From assembly GCA_020849615.1 (NCBI GenBank), contig JADLFW010000019.1, positions 124,001 to 188,000 on the forward strand: a stretch of DNA of 64,000 nt. Reading direction: 5' to 3'. The DNA is from Phycisphaerales bacterium. Lineage in GTDB: Bacteria; Planctomycetota; Phycisphaerae; Phycisphaerales; UBA1924. The notes below the pieces were generated by a model that was not told the origin of the DNA, made no database searches, and saw only the letters and a list, made by a program, of their open reading frames with translations. A program made the position numbers and the translations under genes. Positions 23,576-39,100 of the stretch are shown here, one piece after another (positions within the stretch are counted from its first letter, which is position 1; the number at the start of each line of letters is the position of its first letter).

Positions 23576-25516
23576 GTGCCGCCATCGCGAGATCTCATCG
23601 TGGGCATCGACCTGGGCACGACCAACTCGCTGGTCGCGGTGAGCGATGCGCGCGGGCCGAGGATCATCCCCGATGCGCAGGGCCGGGCCCTGCTGCCGTC
23701 GGTCGTGCGGTACGAGGCCGTGGATGGGGATATCCGGCCCGTCGTCGGCTGGGAAGCGAAGGATCGGCAGGCCGAGTTCCCGCTGACGACGATCTCGAGC
23801 GTGAAGCGGCTGATGGGGCGATCGCGCGAGGATGCCCGGGGCGACCTGGCGTTCCTGCCGTACCGGGTGATCGAGGGGGAGCACCGGACAGCGCGGGTGG
23901 AGCTTGTCGGGATTCCGGCGTTGCCGGCGAAGCCCGGAGAGCCCGCTGCGGGGGCCAACCGCATCGTCTCGCCGCAGGAGGTTTCGGCGGCGATCCTGCG
24001 GACGCTGAAGGCGCGGGCCTCGGCGGCGCTGGGGGTCGAGGTGCGGCGGGCGGTGGTGACCGTGCCAGCGTACTTCGATGATGCGCAGCGGCAGGCGACG
24101 CGCGATGCCGGGCGGCTGGCGGGGCTCGAGGTGGTGCGGATCGTCAACGAGCCGACCGCGGCGGCGCTGGCGTACGGGCTGGGCCTGGAACGGGCCAGCG
24201 ACCGGCACCGGGGGAAGGAATCGACGGTGGTGGTGTACGACCTCGGCGGCGGGACGTTTGATGTCTCGGTGCTGAAGCTGACGCCCGCTGCGCAGGATGG
24301 AGAGACCTCGTTTTTCCAGGTGCTGGCGACGGCGGGCGACACGCATCTGGGCGGGGATGACTTTGACCGGGTGCTGGCGGAGGCGGTGGTGCCGGGGCTG
24401 ACGGATCCGGCCGCGCGGGCCCGGCTGCTGCTCGAGGCGGAGCGGGCGAAGCGCGATCTGACGGACGGCGATGAGGCCACGATCGGTACGCCGGCCGGCC
24501 CGGCGGTGGTGAGCAGGGCGCGGTTCGAGGAGTTGATCGATCCCCTGGTGGCGCGGTCGATGTCGGCGTGCGGGCGGGCGCTGCGGGATGCGGCGAAGGC
24601 GGCGGGGCGGGGCCCGGAGGATGCGGATAACGCGGGGTGGGTTGATGCGGTGATCCTGGTGGGGGGCTCGACGCGGGTGCCGCTGGTGCGGCGGCGGGTG
24701 GCGGAGCGGTTCGGGATGGAGCCGTACACCGCGCTGGACCCCGACCAGGTGGTGGCGCTGGGCGCTGCGGTGCAGGCGTCGGTGCTGTCGGGGGCTTCGC
24801 GGGGCTCGCTGCTGCTGGATGTGATCCCGCTGTCGCTGGGGATCGAGACGGTGGGCGGGGCGGTGGCGAAGCTGATCGTGCGGAACACGACGGTGCCGGC
24901 GAAGGCGACGGAGATGTTCTCGACATCGGTGGATGGACAGGGCTCGATCAAGCTGAATGTGCTGCAGGGCGAGCGGGAGATGGCGGAGGACTGCCGCTCG
25001 CTGGGCGAGTTCCATCTCCGCGGGATCCCGCCGATGCCGGCGGGAATTCCGCAGGTGCAGGTGACGTTCATGGTGGATGCGAACGGCGTGCTGAACGTGT
25101 CGGCGGTGGAGCGGCGCTCGGGGAAGCGGGCGGCGCTGCAGGTGGTGCCCAACCACGGCCTGACGCGTGAGGAGGTCGAGCGGATCGAGACGGAGAGCTA
25201 CCGGCACGCGCGGGAGGACATGACGCGGCACCGCATCGTTGACCTGATCGCCAACTCGAAGCTGGACCTGAAGTGGATCGGGGAGCGTCTGGACGTGCTG
25301 GCGGACAAGCTGGAGCCGGCGTACCGCGCGCAGCTCGAGGCCCGGCTCGCCGCGCTGGGGGCGATGGTGGCGGCGGCGCAGAACGACTGGCGTTCCGTCG
25401 AGGCCAACGCGTTCCAGGCGGCGAAGGAAGCGCTGGACCGCGAGAGCGTGCGGCTGCACGAGATCAGCATCGCGGAATCGCTGAAGGGGACGGGGGGCGC
25501 GGGGCCCGGGCGCTGA
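23576..25516 (+). CDS. Hsp70-family chaperone (DnaK/HscA-like)
   Basis: 646 residues from GTG 23576. The ATPase domain is complete: GIDLGTTNSLVAV (residues 10-22), VTVPAYFDDAQRQATRDAG, VNEPTAAALAYGL, YDLGGGTFDVSVL and ILVGGSTRVPLV. The substrate domain follows with DVIPLSLGIET, then a helical lid. The C-terminus lacks the acidic EEVD-like or Gln-rich tail of major DnaK proteins and ends GGAGPGR. Together with the missing dnaJ/grpE neighbours this suggests a secondary or HscA-like Hsp70. No iron-sulfur genes are nearby, so HscA is not proven. Upstream space is only 37 bp to a divergent gene. Confidence 0.92.
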   Translation: MPPSRDLIVGIDLGTTNSLVAVSDARGPRIIPDAQGRALLPSVVRYEAVDGDIRPVVGWEAKDRQAEFPLTTISSVKRLMGRSREDARGDLAFLPYRVIEGEHRTARVELVGIPALPAKPGEPAAGANRIVSPQEVSAAILRTLKARASAALGVEVRRAVVTVPAYFDDAQRQATRDAGRLAGLEVVRIVNEPTAAALAYGLGLERASDRHRGKESTVVVYDLGGGTFDVSVLKLTPAAQDGETSFFQVLATAGDTHLGGDDFDRVLAEAVVPGLTDPAARARLLLEAERAKRDLTDGDEATIGTPAGPAVVSRARFEELIDPLVARSMSACGRALRDAAKAAGRGPEDADNAGWVDAVILVGGSTRVPLVRRRVAERFGMEPYTALDPDQVVALGAAVQASVLSGASRGSLLLDVIPLSLGIETVGGAVAKLIVRNTTVPAKATEMFSTSVDGQGSIKLNVLQGEREMAEDCRSLGEFHLRGIPPMPAGIPQVQVTFMVDANGVLNVSAVERRSGKRAALQVVPNHGLTREEVERIETESYRHAREDMTRHRIVDLIANSKLDLKWIGERLDVLADKLEPAYRAQLEARLAALGAMVAAAQNDWRSVEANAFQAAKEALDRESVRLHEISIAESLKGTGGAGPGR

Positions 25517-25635
25517 GATGCTTCTGCGGCGCATAGCGGCGCGGCCAAGTCCGAGAACCCAGTTCAGGCCCGGCCGTGGTGCGCCGCGGGGCTGGGCTGC
25601 GGCCCGGCGCGGATACGACGGGCACGCGGTAACGA

Positions 25636-28600
25636 CTACGCCGGGCCGAGGAAGGCGCAGTCGCCGTCGCCCTTGCACTTGGGCTCGAACTCGCCGGCGA
25701 GGATGCCCCGGATCGCCTTGTCGATCCGGGCCCGGACCTTCTTCATGTCGAGGCGGTCGAGGCCGATCGAGCCGCGGGAGCGCGAGGCGAGCAGCCAGTA
25801 CTCGGCGACGCCCTGGGGCGCGGGCCCGGCGTCATCGCCTTCGGCGGCGAGGTGCCGGGCCCAGGCCATGGCGTAGATGCCCATCTGCAGGTCCTTCTCC
25901 TCGGGTTCGAGGAGGCCCTTGCGGTCGGCGCCGGTCTTGTAGTCGATGATGCGGAAGCGTCCGGGCCCGGCCTGGTCGACGCGGTCGATCTTGGCGATGA
26001 GGGTGTGGGCCCGGCCGTCGCACTCGTAGGGGACGCGGAAGAGCTTTTCGAGTTCGAGGATGTGGGCGGCGGGGTCGTGGAAGGTGGTGGCGAAGGAGCG
26101 GAGGAGGGCGAGGATCTGATCGAGTTCCTCGGCGTCGGGGTGTCCGCGGACTTCGCGGAGGTAGGTGTCGCGGCCGAGGCGCTCGAGGGTGTCGGGGTGG
26201 GGCGGGGTGGCGCCGACGGCATCGGCATCGCGCCAGGCGCCGGCGAAGGTGGCGAGGACCTTGTGGACGATGCTGCCGATCTGGCCCGCGGCGCCTTCGC
26301 GGTCGGCGAGCCGGAGGATGTGCTTGAGGTAGAAGCAGCGCGGGCAGTCTTCGTAGTCGCTGATGGCGGTGAAGCTGAGCTCCAGGGGCGCGGGCGGGGG
26401 CGCGAGGGCTTCGCCGACTGAGGCGCCGGGCTTGGAAGCGCCCTTGGCGATCGAATCGGCGAGGCGGGCGGCGAAGTCGGCGGCGGGCCCGGCCGCGCCG
26501 GCGGGCGGCCGGCCCGTGCGCTCGACAGCGGCGACGGCGTGGAGGCGTTCGGCGGACTCGCGGAGGCGATCGGCGATGGCGGCGAGGTCGATGCCGGGGG
26601 TGGTTTCGGCGGCGTCGAGCGCGGTGGCGGCGTCGAGGCGGGCCGCGCGGCGGGCGCGGGCGATGAGTTCCTCGCGGGTGGCCCGGGCGGCGAGGTCGGG
26701 GGCTTCCTTCTCGAGCTGACCGTGCGCGGGCCCGGGCCCGGCGAGGCGGGCGCACTCGGCGAGGGTGTCGGCCTGCTCGCGGAGGGTGAGGAGCGCTGCG
26801 GAGGCGGGGTCGAGGATGAACTCCTCGAGGAAGTGGGTGGAGGAGCTGGGTTTCTTGTTCTTCTTGGCGAGGAGGATGAGGCGGCGCTTGGCCCGGGTGC
26901 AGGCGACGTAGAACACCCGGCGTTCCTCGGCGAGCTGGCGGTCGCGCGGGTCGCGGATGTCGCCATCGCGGTCGATGAGTTCGGGGGGGACATCGCAGCC
27001 GTCATCGCGGGATCGCGTCGAGGGGTAGCCGAACTGCGGCGAGACGCGGGGGAGGAAGACGGTGTCGAACTCGAGGCCCTTGGAGGCGTGGGCGGTGAGC
27101 AGGCGGACGGCGTCGGCGGTCTCGGGGGTCTCGGCGTGCTCGATCGACTGTTCTTCGCCCAGGCGCTCGCGGGATTTGTCATCGAGATCGTTGAAGTACG
27201 ACCAGAACGCGGCGAGATCGCCGGGGGGGTCGAGCCGGTCCTGTCGCTCGCGGGCGAATCGCAGCAGCCACACCAGGGAGGCGACGCGGCGGGCCCGTTC
27301 GCGGGCCGGGAGCAGGTCGGCCTCCGCCACGCCCGTCAGGGTGATGATGCGGTAGATCGTCTCGTCGGCGGGCTGGGAGGCGGCGATGTCGCGGAGGGTC
27401 TGGAAGCGGGCGGCGAAGAGATCGATGACGGCCCGGCGGGCGTCGTTGCCGGGGACCGACGCGTTGAGCCAGTCGGCGACGGCGGGGGGCTCGGAGGGCT
27501 CGGCGGCGAGCCGGGCCCGGCCGACGCGGGAGCGGTAGGAGGAGAGCAGTTCGCCCGCGGCGCCGGGGGGGATGCGGCAGGGCGGGCGCATGAGGAGGCG
27601 CTGGGCCGCGTGGGCATCGGAGGGGTCGACGAGCAGGCGGATCCAGGCGGTGATGTCCTGCACGCCCGGCTCATCGGCGGCCGAGCCGCGGCGCTGGCGG
27701 ACGCACGGGATGCCCTCGAGTTCGAGGGCGGCGGCGACGCGCTCAAGGTCGATGTGGGAGCGGGCGATGACGGCGTAGTCGGACCAGGGGCGGGGCGGGG
27801 CCTGGGCGCGGTCGGCGCGGATGAGCGCCGCGATCACATCGCCATCGAGCTTGTCATCCTCGAGGTGGACCGCCTCGACGCGGGCGGTGGGCAGCGCGGG
27901 CGGCGAATTGAGCGCCCGGATGACCTGCTTGTCGGGAGCGAAGCGGAACGCGGCCCGGCCGATCACCGCGTTGGCCGCGGTGATGATGCAGGTCTCGCTG
28001 CGGTAGTTCTCGGTGAGGTCGATGCGGCGATGGGCGGGCCAGACGCGGGCGAAGCGGTGGAAGGCCAGGTCATCGGCGCCGCGGAACTCGTAGATCGACT
28101 GGTCATCATCGCCGACGACGCAGAGGTCGGGGTCGGAGGCGGGCGGGGCCAGCAGCCGCAGCAGCTCGATCTGCGCGGTGTTGGCATCCTGGAACTCATC
28201 GACGACGATGTGGCGGAAATCCTGGCGGCAGTAGGCCGCGGCGGTGGCGTGCCGGGCCAGGAGGTCGAGGGGGATCAGCAGCAGGTCGCCGTAGCTGATC
28301 CACCCGCGGCGGCGGCATTCGGTTTCGTAGAGCTCGTAGAGCCGGGCGATGTCGGCGAAATCGCGGGCGCGGGCCCGCTCGGCGAGCAGGGCATCACCCT
28401 CGAGCCCGGCCGGGTTGGATTCGGCGCGGGCCGACCACGCCTGGGCGGCGGCGCGGGCCCGCGCGGGCAGGATGGCGTTGTTGGCGAAGAGCTCGAGGTG
28501 ATCCTCGAAGCGCCCGGCGAGGCGGTCGCGCCCCTCGGCGGCCCGGTCGGGGAAGAGACGGTGCTCGGCGATCAGAGCGCGGGCCAGCCGGCGGCGCTGG

Positions 28601-28941
28601 GCGGGGTCGACCAGGTGCAGATCGCCCGGCAGCCCGACGAGGTCGGCGAAGCGGCGGATGAGGCGGAGCCCGAAGCCGTGGAAGGTGTGGATGTTGAGCC
28701 GGTCGGCGTTGCCGGGCCCGACGAGTGCGGCGAGGCGTTCGCGCAGCTCGCCGGCAGCCTTGACGGTGTAGGTGACGGCGAGGATCGACTCGGGCGCGAT
28801 GGCCCGGGCGGCGATCATGTGCTCGATGCGGTGCACGATGACGCGGGTCTTGCCGGTGCCGGGCCCGGCCAGGACCACGACCGGGCCGCGGTCGTGTTCC
28901 ACGGCCTGTCGCTGCGCCTGGTTGAGCGGGATCTCCGGCAT
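25636..28941 (-). CDS. UvrD/Rep-type helicase fused to a PD-(D/E)XK nuclease
   Basis: 1101 residues. The helicase part (1-~720) has Walker A GPGTGKT (~26-32), IHTFHGFG, VDEFQDAN, GDDDQSIYEFRGA, TENYRSE, TAHASKGLEFDTVF and VACTRAKRRL. A ~120-residue Ala/Glu-rich linker leads to a RecB/AddB-type nuclease (~860-1101): SDYEDCPRCFYLKH, GSIVHKVL, KIDRVD and IIDYKTG give the His, Asp and D-x-K set. C-P-R-C plus the late C-K-G-D-G-D-C resembles the four-Cys iron-sulfur clasp of AddB/Cas4-like nucleases. Such fusions process DNA ends without a RecC/AddB partner. No chi-recognition half is nearby. It probably acts in the cytoplasm in double-strand-break repair. Confidence 0.9.
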   Translation of the reverse strand: MPEIPLNQAQRQAVEHDRGPVVVLAGPGTGKTRVIVHRIEHMIAARAIAPESILAVTYTVKAAGELRERLAALVGPGNADRLNIHTFHGFGLRLIRRFADLVGLPGDLHLVDPAQRRRLARALIAEHRLFPDRAAEGRDRLAGRFEDHLELFANNAILPARARAAAQAWSARAESNPAGLEGDALLAERARARDFADIARLYELYETECRRRGWISYGDLLLIPLDLLARHATAAAYCRQDFRHIVVDEFQDANTAQIELLRLLAPPASDPDLCVVGDDDQSIYEFRGADDLAFHRFARVWPAHRRIDLTENYRSETCIITAANAVIGRAAFRFAPDKQVIRALNSPPALPTARVEAVHLEDDKLDGDVIAALIRADRAQAPPRPWSDYAVIARSHIDLERVAAALELEGIPCVRQRRGSAADEPGVQDITAWIRLLVDPSDAHAAQRLLMRPPCRIPPGAAGELLSSYRSRVGRARLAAEPSEPPAVADWLNASVPGNDARRAVIDLFAARFQTLRDIAASQPADETIYRIITLTGVAEADLLPARERARRVASLVWLLRFARERQDRLDPPGDLAAFWSYFNDLDDKSRERLGEEQSIEHAETPETADAVRLLTAHASKGLEFDTVFLPRVSPQFGYPSTRSRDDGCDVPPELIDRDGDIRDPRDRQLAEERRVFYVACTRAKRRLILLAKKNKKPSSSTHFLEEFILDPASAALLTLREQADTLAECARLAGPGPAHGQLEKEAPDLAARATREELIARARRAARLDAATALDAAETTPGIDLAAIADRLRESAERLHAVAAVERTGRPPAGAAGPAADFAARLADSIAKGASKPGASVGEALAPPPAPLELSFTAISDYEDCPRCFYLKHILRLADREGAAGQIGSIVHKVLATFAGAWRDADAVGATPPHPDTLERLGRDTYLREVRGHPDAEELDQILALLRSFATTFHDPAAHILELEKLFRVPYECDGRAHTLIAKIDRVDQAGPGRFRIIDYKTGADRKGLLEPEEKDLQMGIYAMAWARHLAAEGDDAGPAPQGVAEYWLLASRSRGSIGLDRLDMKKVRARIDKAIRGILAGEFEPKCKGDGDCAFLGPA

Positions 28942-29007
28942 CGCCGCAGTGTAGAGACCTTGACTCGGCGGCAGCGTGCGGCCCGCGCGTGGGGGGCTCG
29001 CGGCTGC

Positions 29008-30465
<1,458 letters not shown>

Positions 30466-30592
30466 GCTCGTTCACTCCCTGATCTCGCTCTTCCCTACGC
30501 AAGAGATGCTCGCACGACGGTATTCCGTCACCGGGCGGTGGGCCCGGCGCTCACCCGGGCGGTCGGATCCCATTCGGTCCCCCGGGTAACGC

Positions 30593-31324
30593 CTAAGTCC
30601 CCCGGCGATTCCCGAACAGCTCGATGTGCAGCCGGTGGGCGTAGCGCCATCCCCGGGACAGGCAGGTCTGGACCACCCAGTTGCGAAGGGCGTGCCCGGG
30701 CGGGGCCACGCCCTCGGGCATCAGCATGATCTCCTCGGGCCGCCACCCTGTCAGCCGGGCCAGGATCGCATCGATCTCCGCCAGATCGGCAGGCCCGGTG
30801 ACCACGAACTTGAACTGCCGGGCCGCGTAGGTGTCGATGAGACTCTGCAGCGCCCGGAAATCGAGGCGACGCTCTTCGTGCCGGGCCCGCCAGGCGCCGG
30901 ATGGATCCCGGGGGTCGCCGACGGGGGGCGCGGAAGTCGAGAGCTTCGGGCTGATGCTCATCAGGTCGGCGTGCACTTCGCGGAAGATGGTGCCCGCGGT
31001 CTCGATCGTGACATGCAGCCCGGCGGTGTGCAGCGCGCGGGTCAGCGGTTCGACCGCGGGGAAGATCATGGGTTCGCCGCCAGTGACAACCGCGTGGCGG
31101 GCGCCGCTCGCGACGGCCCGGGCTACAAGGTCGTCGATCGCGAGCGGCCCGCCCTCGGGGCTCCAGCTCGCGTAGGGCGTGTCGCACCAGGCGCAGCGGA
31201 GGTTGCAGCCCGAGGCGCGGATGAAGAACGAGGGCACACCCGTCAGGGCGCCTTCACCCTGGATCGAGAAGAAGGTTTCGGAGACGGGGATGGAAGTGGG
31301 GATGGAGCCGGGCCCGGCCGTCAT
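30593..31324 (-). CDS. queE: 7-carboxy-7-deazaguanine synthase (radical SAM)
   Basis: 243 residues from ATG 31324, which overlaps the queC stop by 4 bp. The radical-SAM cluster motif CNLRCAWC (C-x3-C-x2-C) is near residue 40, and FFSIQGEG, the family opening, precedes it. VVTGGEPM is the SAM-contact motif. QueE ring-contracts CPH4 to CDG in the queuosine/preQ0 pathway. Residues ~125-160 hold an insert relative to short QueE forms ([14 protein letters not shown]). The pair with queC makes the job clear; queD and folE are not in the window. Confidence 0.94.
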   Translation of the reverse strand: MTAGPGSIPTSIPVSETFFSIQGEGALTGVPSFFIRASGCNLRCAWCDTPYASWSPEGGPLAIDDLVARAVASGARHAVVTGGEPMIFPAVEPLTRALHTAGLHVTIETAGTIFREVHADLMSISPKLSTSAPPVGDPRDPSGAWRARHEERRLDFRALQSLIDTYAARQFKFVVTGPADLAEIDAILARLTGWRPEEIMLMPEGVAPPGHALRNWVVQTCLSRGWRYAHRLHIELFGNRRGT

Positions 31325-32046
31325 CCCCGCACCGCCGGGCCGGTGTACCGGGTGGGATCGGGGATGCCCGATTCCTGGAATCCGCGGCGGCGGATCTGGC
31401 AACTGTCGCAGGCGCCGCAGGCCCGCCCGGCCTCATCGGGGTCGTAGCAACTGTGGGTCAGCGAAAAATCGACGCCGAGATCGGCGCCGAGGCGGATGAT
31501 CTGGGCCTTGGTGAGCCGGGCCAGGGGCGCGCGGATGCTGAAGGGTGACCCTTCGACGCCGGCCCGGGTGCCGAGGTTGGCGGCGTGCTCGAAGGCCTCG
31601 ATGAACTCGGGTCGGCAGTCGGGGTAGCCGGAGAAGTCAACAGCGTTGACGCCGATGTACAAGTCGCGCGCCCCCACCACTTCCGCGTGGGCGATGGCGA
31701 TCGACAGGAAGATCAGGTTCCGGGCCGGAACATAGGTGATGGGGACCCCGCCGGCGATCTGCGCGGGCCCGCGATCCTTGGGGACGCTGATCTCGTCGGT
31801 GAGCGCGGAACCGCCGATGGCCCGGAGGTCGACCGCGACAATGCGGTGAGAGGCGGCGCCGAGGGCCTTGGCGACGGCGGCGGCGGCGACGAGCTCGGCC
31901 CGGTGCCGCTGGCCGTAGTCGAAGCTCAGGGCGTGGGCGGCGAGGCCATCGCGGCGGGCGCAGGCGAGGGCGACAGCGCTGTCGAGCCCGCCGGAGAGCA
32001 GCACGACCGCGCGGCCGATGCCGGGATGCTTGGGATCTCGGGTCAC
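31321..32046 (-). CDS. queC: 7-cyano-7-deazaguanine synthase
   Basis: 241 residues from GTG 32046. The ATP pyrophosphatase P-loop [12 protein letters not shown] is at ~17-28, and the C-terminal zinc site C-x7-8-C-x2-C-x2-C ([17 protein letters not shown]) is near 200-217. QueC turns CDG into preQ0 using ATP and ammonia, and the product goes on to queuosine in tRNA. The stop codon overlaps the queE start (31321-31324), so the two are translationally coupled. It lies 32 bp after the stop of a histidine kinase gene on the same strand, so all may share a long transcript from 35602. No preQ1 riboswitch is visible in the short gap. Confidence 0.95.
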   Translation of the reverse strand: MTRDPKHPGIGRAVVLLSGGLDSAVALACARRDGLAAHALSFDYGQRHRAELVAAAAVAKALGAASHRIVAVDLRAIGGSALTDEISVPKDRGPAQIAGGVPITYVPARNLIFLSIAIAHAEVVGARDLYIGVNAVDFSGYPDCRPEFIEAFEHAANLGTRAGVEGSPFSIRAPLARLTKAQIIRLGADLGVDFSLTHSCYDPDEAGRACGACDSCQIRRRGFQESGIPDPTRYTGPAVRG

Positions 32047-32078
32047 GGGCCAACTCTAGGGACGGGCCGGGGCGGTGC

Positions 32079-34102
32079 TCAGGCGGCGCGTCGGGCGGCC
32101 CGGGCCCGGCAGATGCGGATCAGGGCCTCGCGGTTGATGGGCTTGCTGAGGTAGTCATCGCACCCGGCGGCGAGGCACTCGTCGCGGTCGCCTGTCATGG
32201 CGTGGGCGGTGAGGGCGATGACGGGCCCGGCGTAGCCGCGTGAGCGGAGCGTTCGAGTGGCTTCGTAGCCGTCCACCTCGGGCATCTGCATGTCCATCAG
32301 GACGATGTCGAAGGGTGTGCCCTTGGCGATGGCGGCGAACACGGCGTCGACGGCGAGGCGGCCGTTGTCGACGATCTCGATCTCGGCGCCGATCTTGCGG
32401 AGGTGGAAGGCAATGAGGCGCTGGTTGTCGGGCCCGTCCTCGGCGAGCAGGATGCGGACACCGGCGGCGTCCGGTTCCGTCACCGCGGGGGGCGCCGCCG
32501 GCGGTGCGGAGGCTGTCTCCGCTGCGCCGATCGAGAGCCGTGGCGCGGGCCTTCCAACGACATCGGGATCTCGCTCCACGGCCCGGCCACCCTCGCGCAT
32601 CTCGACGGCCGACAGATCGCCGGCGTCGATGGTGACGGTGAAGGTGCTGCCGGCGCCGGGCTGGCTGGTGACGGTGACGCCGCCGCCGAGGAGTTTGGCG
32701 AGTCGTTCGCTGATGGTGAGCCCCAGCCCGGTGCCGCCGTAGCGACGGGTCGTGGAGGAGTCGGCTTGGCTGAAGGGCTTGAAGAGGCGGGCGAGTTCCT
32801 CCGGCGACATGCCGATGCCGGTGTCGCGGACATCGATGCGGATGAGGGGCGACGGGCCCGGCTGCATGGAGCAGCGGACGGTGACCGAGCCGTCCTGCGT
32901 GAACTTGATGGCGTTGCCGACGAGGTTGAGGAGGATCTGGCGGAGGCGGAGCGGGTCGGACTGGATGCAGGCCGGGAGCGGGAAGACGAACTCGTGCTGG
33001 AGCTCGATGCCCTTGGCGGCGGCCCGGACCTGCATGAGGCCGACGACATCATCGATGATCTGGAAGACGGAGCAGTCGATGCGCTCGGCGGTCATTTTGG
33101 AGGCCTCGATCTTGGAGAGGTCGAGGATGTCGTTGATGACGGCGAGGAGGTGCTCGGCGTTGCGGCGGACGGTGGCGAGGGATTCGTTGCGCTCGCGGGG
33201 GTCGAGGTCGGGGTCGAGGAGGATCTCGGTGTACCCGAGGATGGCGGTCATGGGGGTTCGGATCTCGTGGCTCATGTTGGCGAGGAAGTCGCTCTTGGAG
33301 CGGCTGGCCTCGGCGGCGGCGGATTCGGCGGCGCGGGCCCGGTCGAGGCTGCCGCCCAGGAGGGTGAGGGCGGCCGAGCCGACGATGATGAGCAGGGTGA
33401 GGGCGGAGAGGTAGATGAGCACCTTGAGGCGGGCCTCGGCCCGGGCGGCGACCCATCGGGAGGCCTCGAAGTCAACGCCGAGTGCGGCGTCGACGCGTCC
33501 GGACGCGTCGCGGATGGGGGTGACCGCGCTGACCCACGTGCCCCAGCGGTCGGTGGTGACTTCGGGGTCGAAGGCGGTGTTGCCCTCGAAGGCGAGGCGG
33601 ATCATCTCATCCATCTCGTCGTAGACCTCGCCGATGACGGTGCGCTGCTCGCGCTCGCCCTCGAAGCGGCCGTTGCGGTCGTAGTCGGTCTCGGCGTCGA
33701 CGAAGAGTCCGAAACGGCCATCGGGGCGGCGCTTGAAGGTGTACACATCGGCGATGGCGGGGTTGGCGGCGATCCAGCGCTTCTCGGCCTCGATCATGGC
33801 GAGGTAGGCGGGATCATCCGGCGGGGTTTCCATGGTGATGCGGTCGTGACCCATCAGGGCGATCTCGCCGGCGTATGTCGTGGCGTAGCCGCTGACCATC
33901 CAGCGGATCCCCTCCAGGGCGCGCTCCCCCGCGCGGTTCACGAAGAACCACCCCGCGCCGACGACCAGCACCACCAACACCGCGGCCAGGCCCCGGATCA
34001 CCCGCACCGAGCGCGAGCCCGGCGAGGCCCACAGGTAGATCGCCAGCAGCGCGGTCGCCACCCCCGCGAACACGAAGTAGTCGCCGTGATGCGAAAAAAA
34101 GT

Positions 34103-34106
<4 letters not shown>
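32079..34106 (-). CDS. Membrane hybrid histidine kinase 1
   Basis: 675 residues from ATG 34106. Two membrane segments near the N-terminus (~10-27 and ~35-55) are followed by a ~170-residue periplasmic sensor domain with an acidic patch ([17 protein letters not shown]) and a third segment (~228-250). Next come HisKA with [13 protein letters not shown] (phospho-His ~280), HATPase_c ([25 protein letters not shown]) and a receiver domain with [11 protein letters not shown] (phospho-Asp ~595). No HPt domain or DNA-binding output is present. Its start overlaps the stop of kinase 2 by 4 bp (ATGA). The ligand is unknown. Confidence 0.92.
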
Positions 34107-35602
<1,496 letters not shown>

Positions 35603-35775
35603 GGCGGCTCCGGGCCCGCCCGGCGCGGGCCGCGGGCGCACCGCCCACCGGGGGTCGGGCGTTCATCGGCCCGGCGATCCTCGGGTTTGACCGCTTCGTG
35701 ACACCCGCGCGCGACACGGCGTGCCGGTGGCGGGGCGGGCCGAGCCCTCCCCCTGTCGGGTGGGGGCGGGACCGC

Positions 35776-36525
35776 TTACACGGACTTTCGGAGGACCGCG
35801 GCGTGGAAGCGCCGACCTTCGCGCACGTACTTGCGCTCGAAGTTGGTGCCGACGAGCTCACCCTCACCCGCCGATTCGGGTGGCTCGAACGCGCCGCGCT
35901 CGAAGGCGGGCGGGGTCCCCGGCTCGGCGGGGGTCGGGGAGGCCGGGGTGATGTTGGGGGTCGTGGGGGTCATGCACCACCGGCGGAAGTGCTCCTCCAT
36001 CCACACCCAGTAGTCCTCGTGGTCGGTCACGATCCGCAGCTCGCCGCCGGGGGTGAGCACGCGCCAGCACTCGGCGAGGAAGCGGTCCTGCACCACGCGG
36101 TTCTTGTGGTGCTTCTTCTTGGGCCAGGGGTCGGAGAAGTACAGGTGGATGACGCGGGCGATGGCGGAGGGGCAGCGCCAGCGGAGGAACTCCACGGCAT
36201 CGCCGTGCAGCATGCGGACGTTGGTGAGCCCGGCCCGGCGGATGCGGTCGGCGGCGTAGGCGTAGAACTCCCCGGCCCATTCGATGCCGAGGAAGTTGGT
36301 GGCGGGCTCGGCCCGGGCCTGTTCGAGGATGAACGTTCCCTTACCCGAGCCGATCTCGATTTCGAAGGGGGCATCGGGGCGCGAGAACCACGCGCGGGGG
36401 TCGAGCCGGCCCGCCTCGTGGTCGGTGAGGACGGCATCGGGGAGAGCGGGGAGCTCATCGCGCGAGATGCCGATGACGCCGGGGGCGTCGTCGAGATCGC
36501 GGCCGTGGCCCAGCCCGAAGGACAT
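35776..36525 (-). CDS. trmB: tRNA (guanine-N7-)-methyltransferase
   Basis: 249 residues from ATG 36525. The SAM-binding IEIGSGKGTFILEQA (~55-69), GIEWAGEFYAYA and the family signature YFSDPWPKKKHHKNR (~128-142) identify TrmB, which makes m7G46 in tRNA variable loops. The late motif GTNFERKY (substrate binding) is kept. An unusual Pro/Thr-rich stretch (TPTTPNITPASPTPAEPG split over ~186-210) interrupts the domain before it and is longer than usual, another low-complexity insertion in this genome. It is followed by a ~170-bp gap to the kinase gene. Confidence 0.93.
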   Translation of the reverse strand: MSFGLGHGRDLDDAPGVIGISRDELPALPDAVLTDHEAGRLDPRAWFSRPDAPFEIEIGSGKGTFILEQARAEPATNFLGIEWAGEFYAYAADRIRRAGLTNVRMLHGDAVEFLRWRCPSAIARVIHLYFSDPWPKKKHHKNRVVQDRFLAECWRVLTPGGELRIVTDHEDYWVWMEEHFRRWCMTPTTPNITPASPTPAEPGTPPAFERGAFEPPESAGEGELVGTNFERKYVREGRRFHAAVLRKSV

Positions 36526-36878
36526 GGCCCGACTTTAGGCCCGGGGGTGTTCATACCCGGTTCGGGCCGGTGGTGACGGGCCCGGCACAACCGCCGGGCC
36601 CGGATCGACGTACAGAGAAGGTCGGCGCGGGCAGATAATCGAATGGCGAACCGGAACGCGGTTGCGATCGGTGGGTCCGAAGGCCGATAGACACGGGGAT
36701 TGGATTTTGTGAGATTCCATGTTTCGGAGGGCGGGGGTTTCCCGGATTGGGTTTGGGATTCGGTTCCGGGGTTGGGTTTCGGGGTCGGGTTTCGGGGTGA
36801 TACCGTTTTCTATCCCGCGGCGGGCATGAGGCCCGTCGCCCGGCGGGCCGGACGGTTCGGCCCAGTGGGGTGACAGAC
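36526..36878 (+). promoter_or_regulatory. Leader of prkA with a G-quadruplex motif
   Basis: A ~350-bp gap between divergent trmB and prkA. The middle (about 36620-36720) is clearly AT-richer than its surroundings and could hold promoters for both sides, but no consensus boxes are convincing. At 36768-36797 five runs of three or four G (36768-71, 36774-76, 36781-84, 36787-89, 36794-97) are spaced by 2-4 bases, a textbook G-quadruplex on the prkA sense strand. It ends 81 bp before ATG 36879. Confidence 0.55.
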
Positions 36879-39008
<2,130 letters not shown>

Positions 39009-39100
39009 CCTTGACCCTCATTTCTCCATCGGCTTTCCCGCCGCGGCCTCGATAGGCCTACTATCCCCTGTATCCTCCCCCACGCCTCGGTGTGGGCTGC

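Noticed and set aside
23540-25678. Long extension of the four-helix protein over the Hsp70 gene
   Set aside because: It is antisense to Hsp70 and Arg/His/Pro-rich; the hydrophobic protein starts naturally at 23539.
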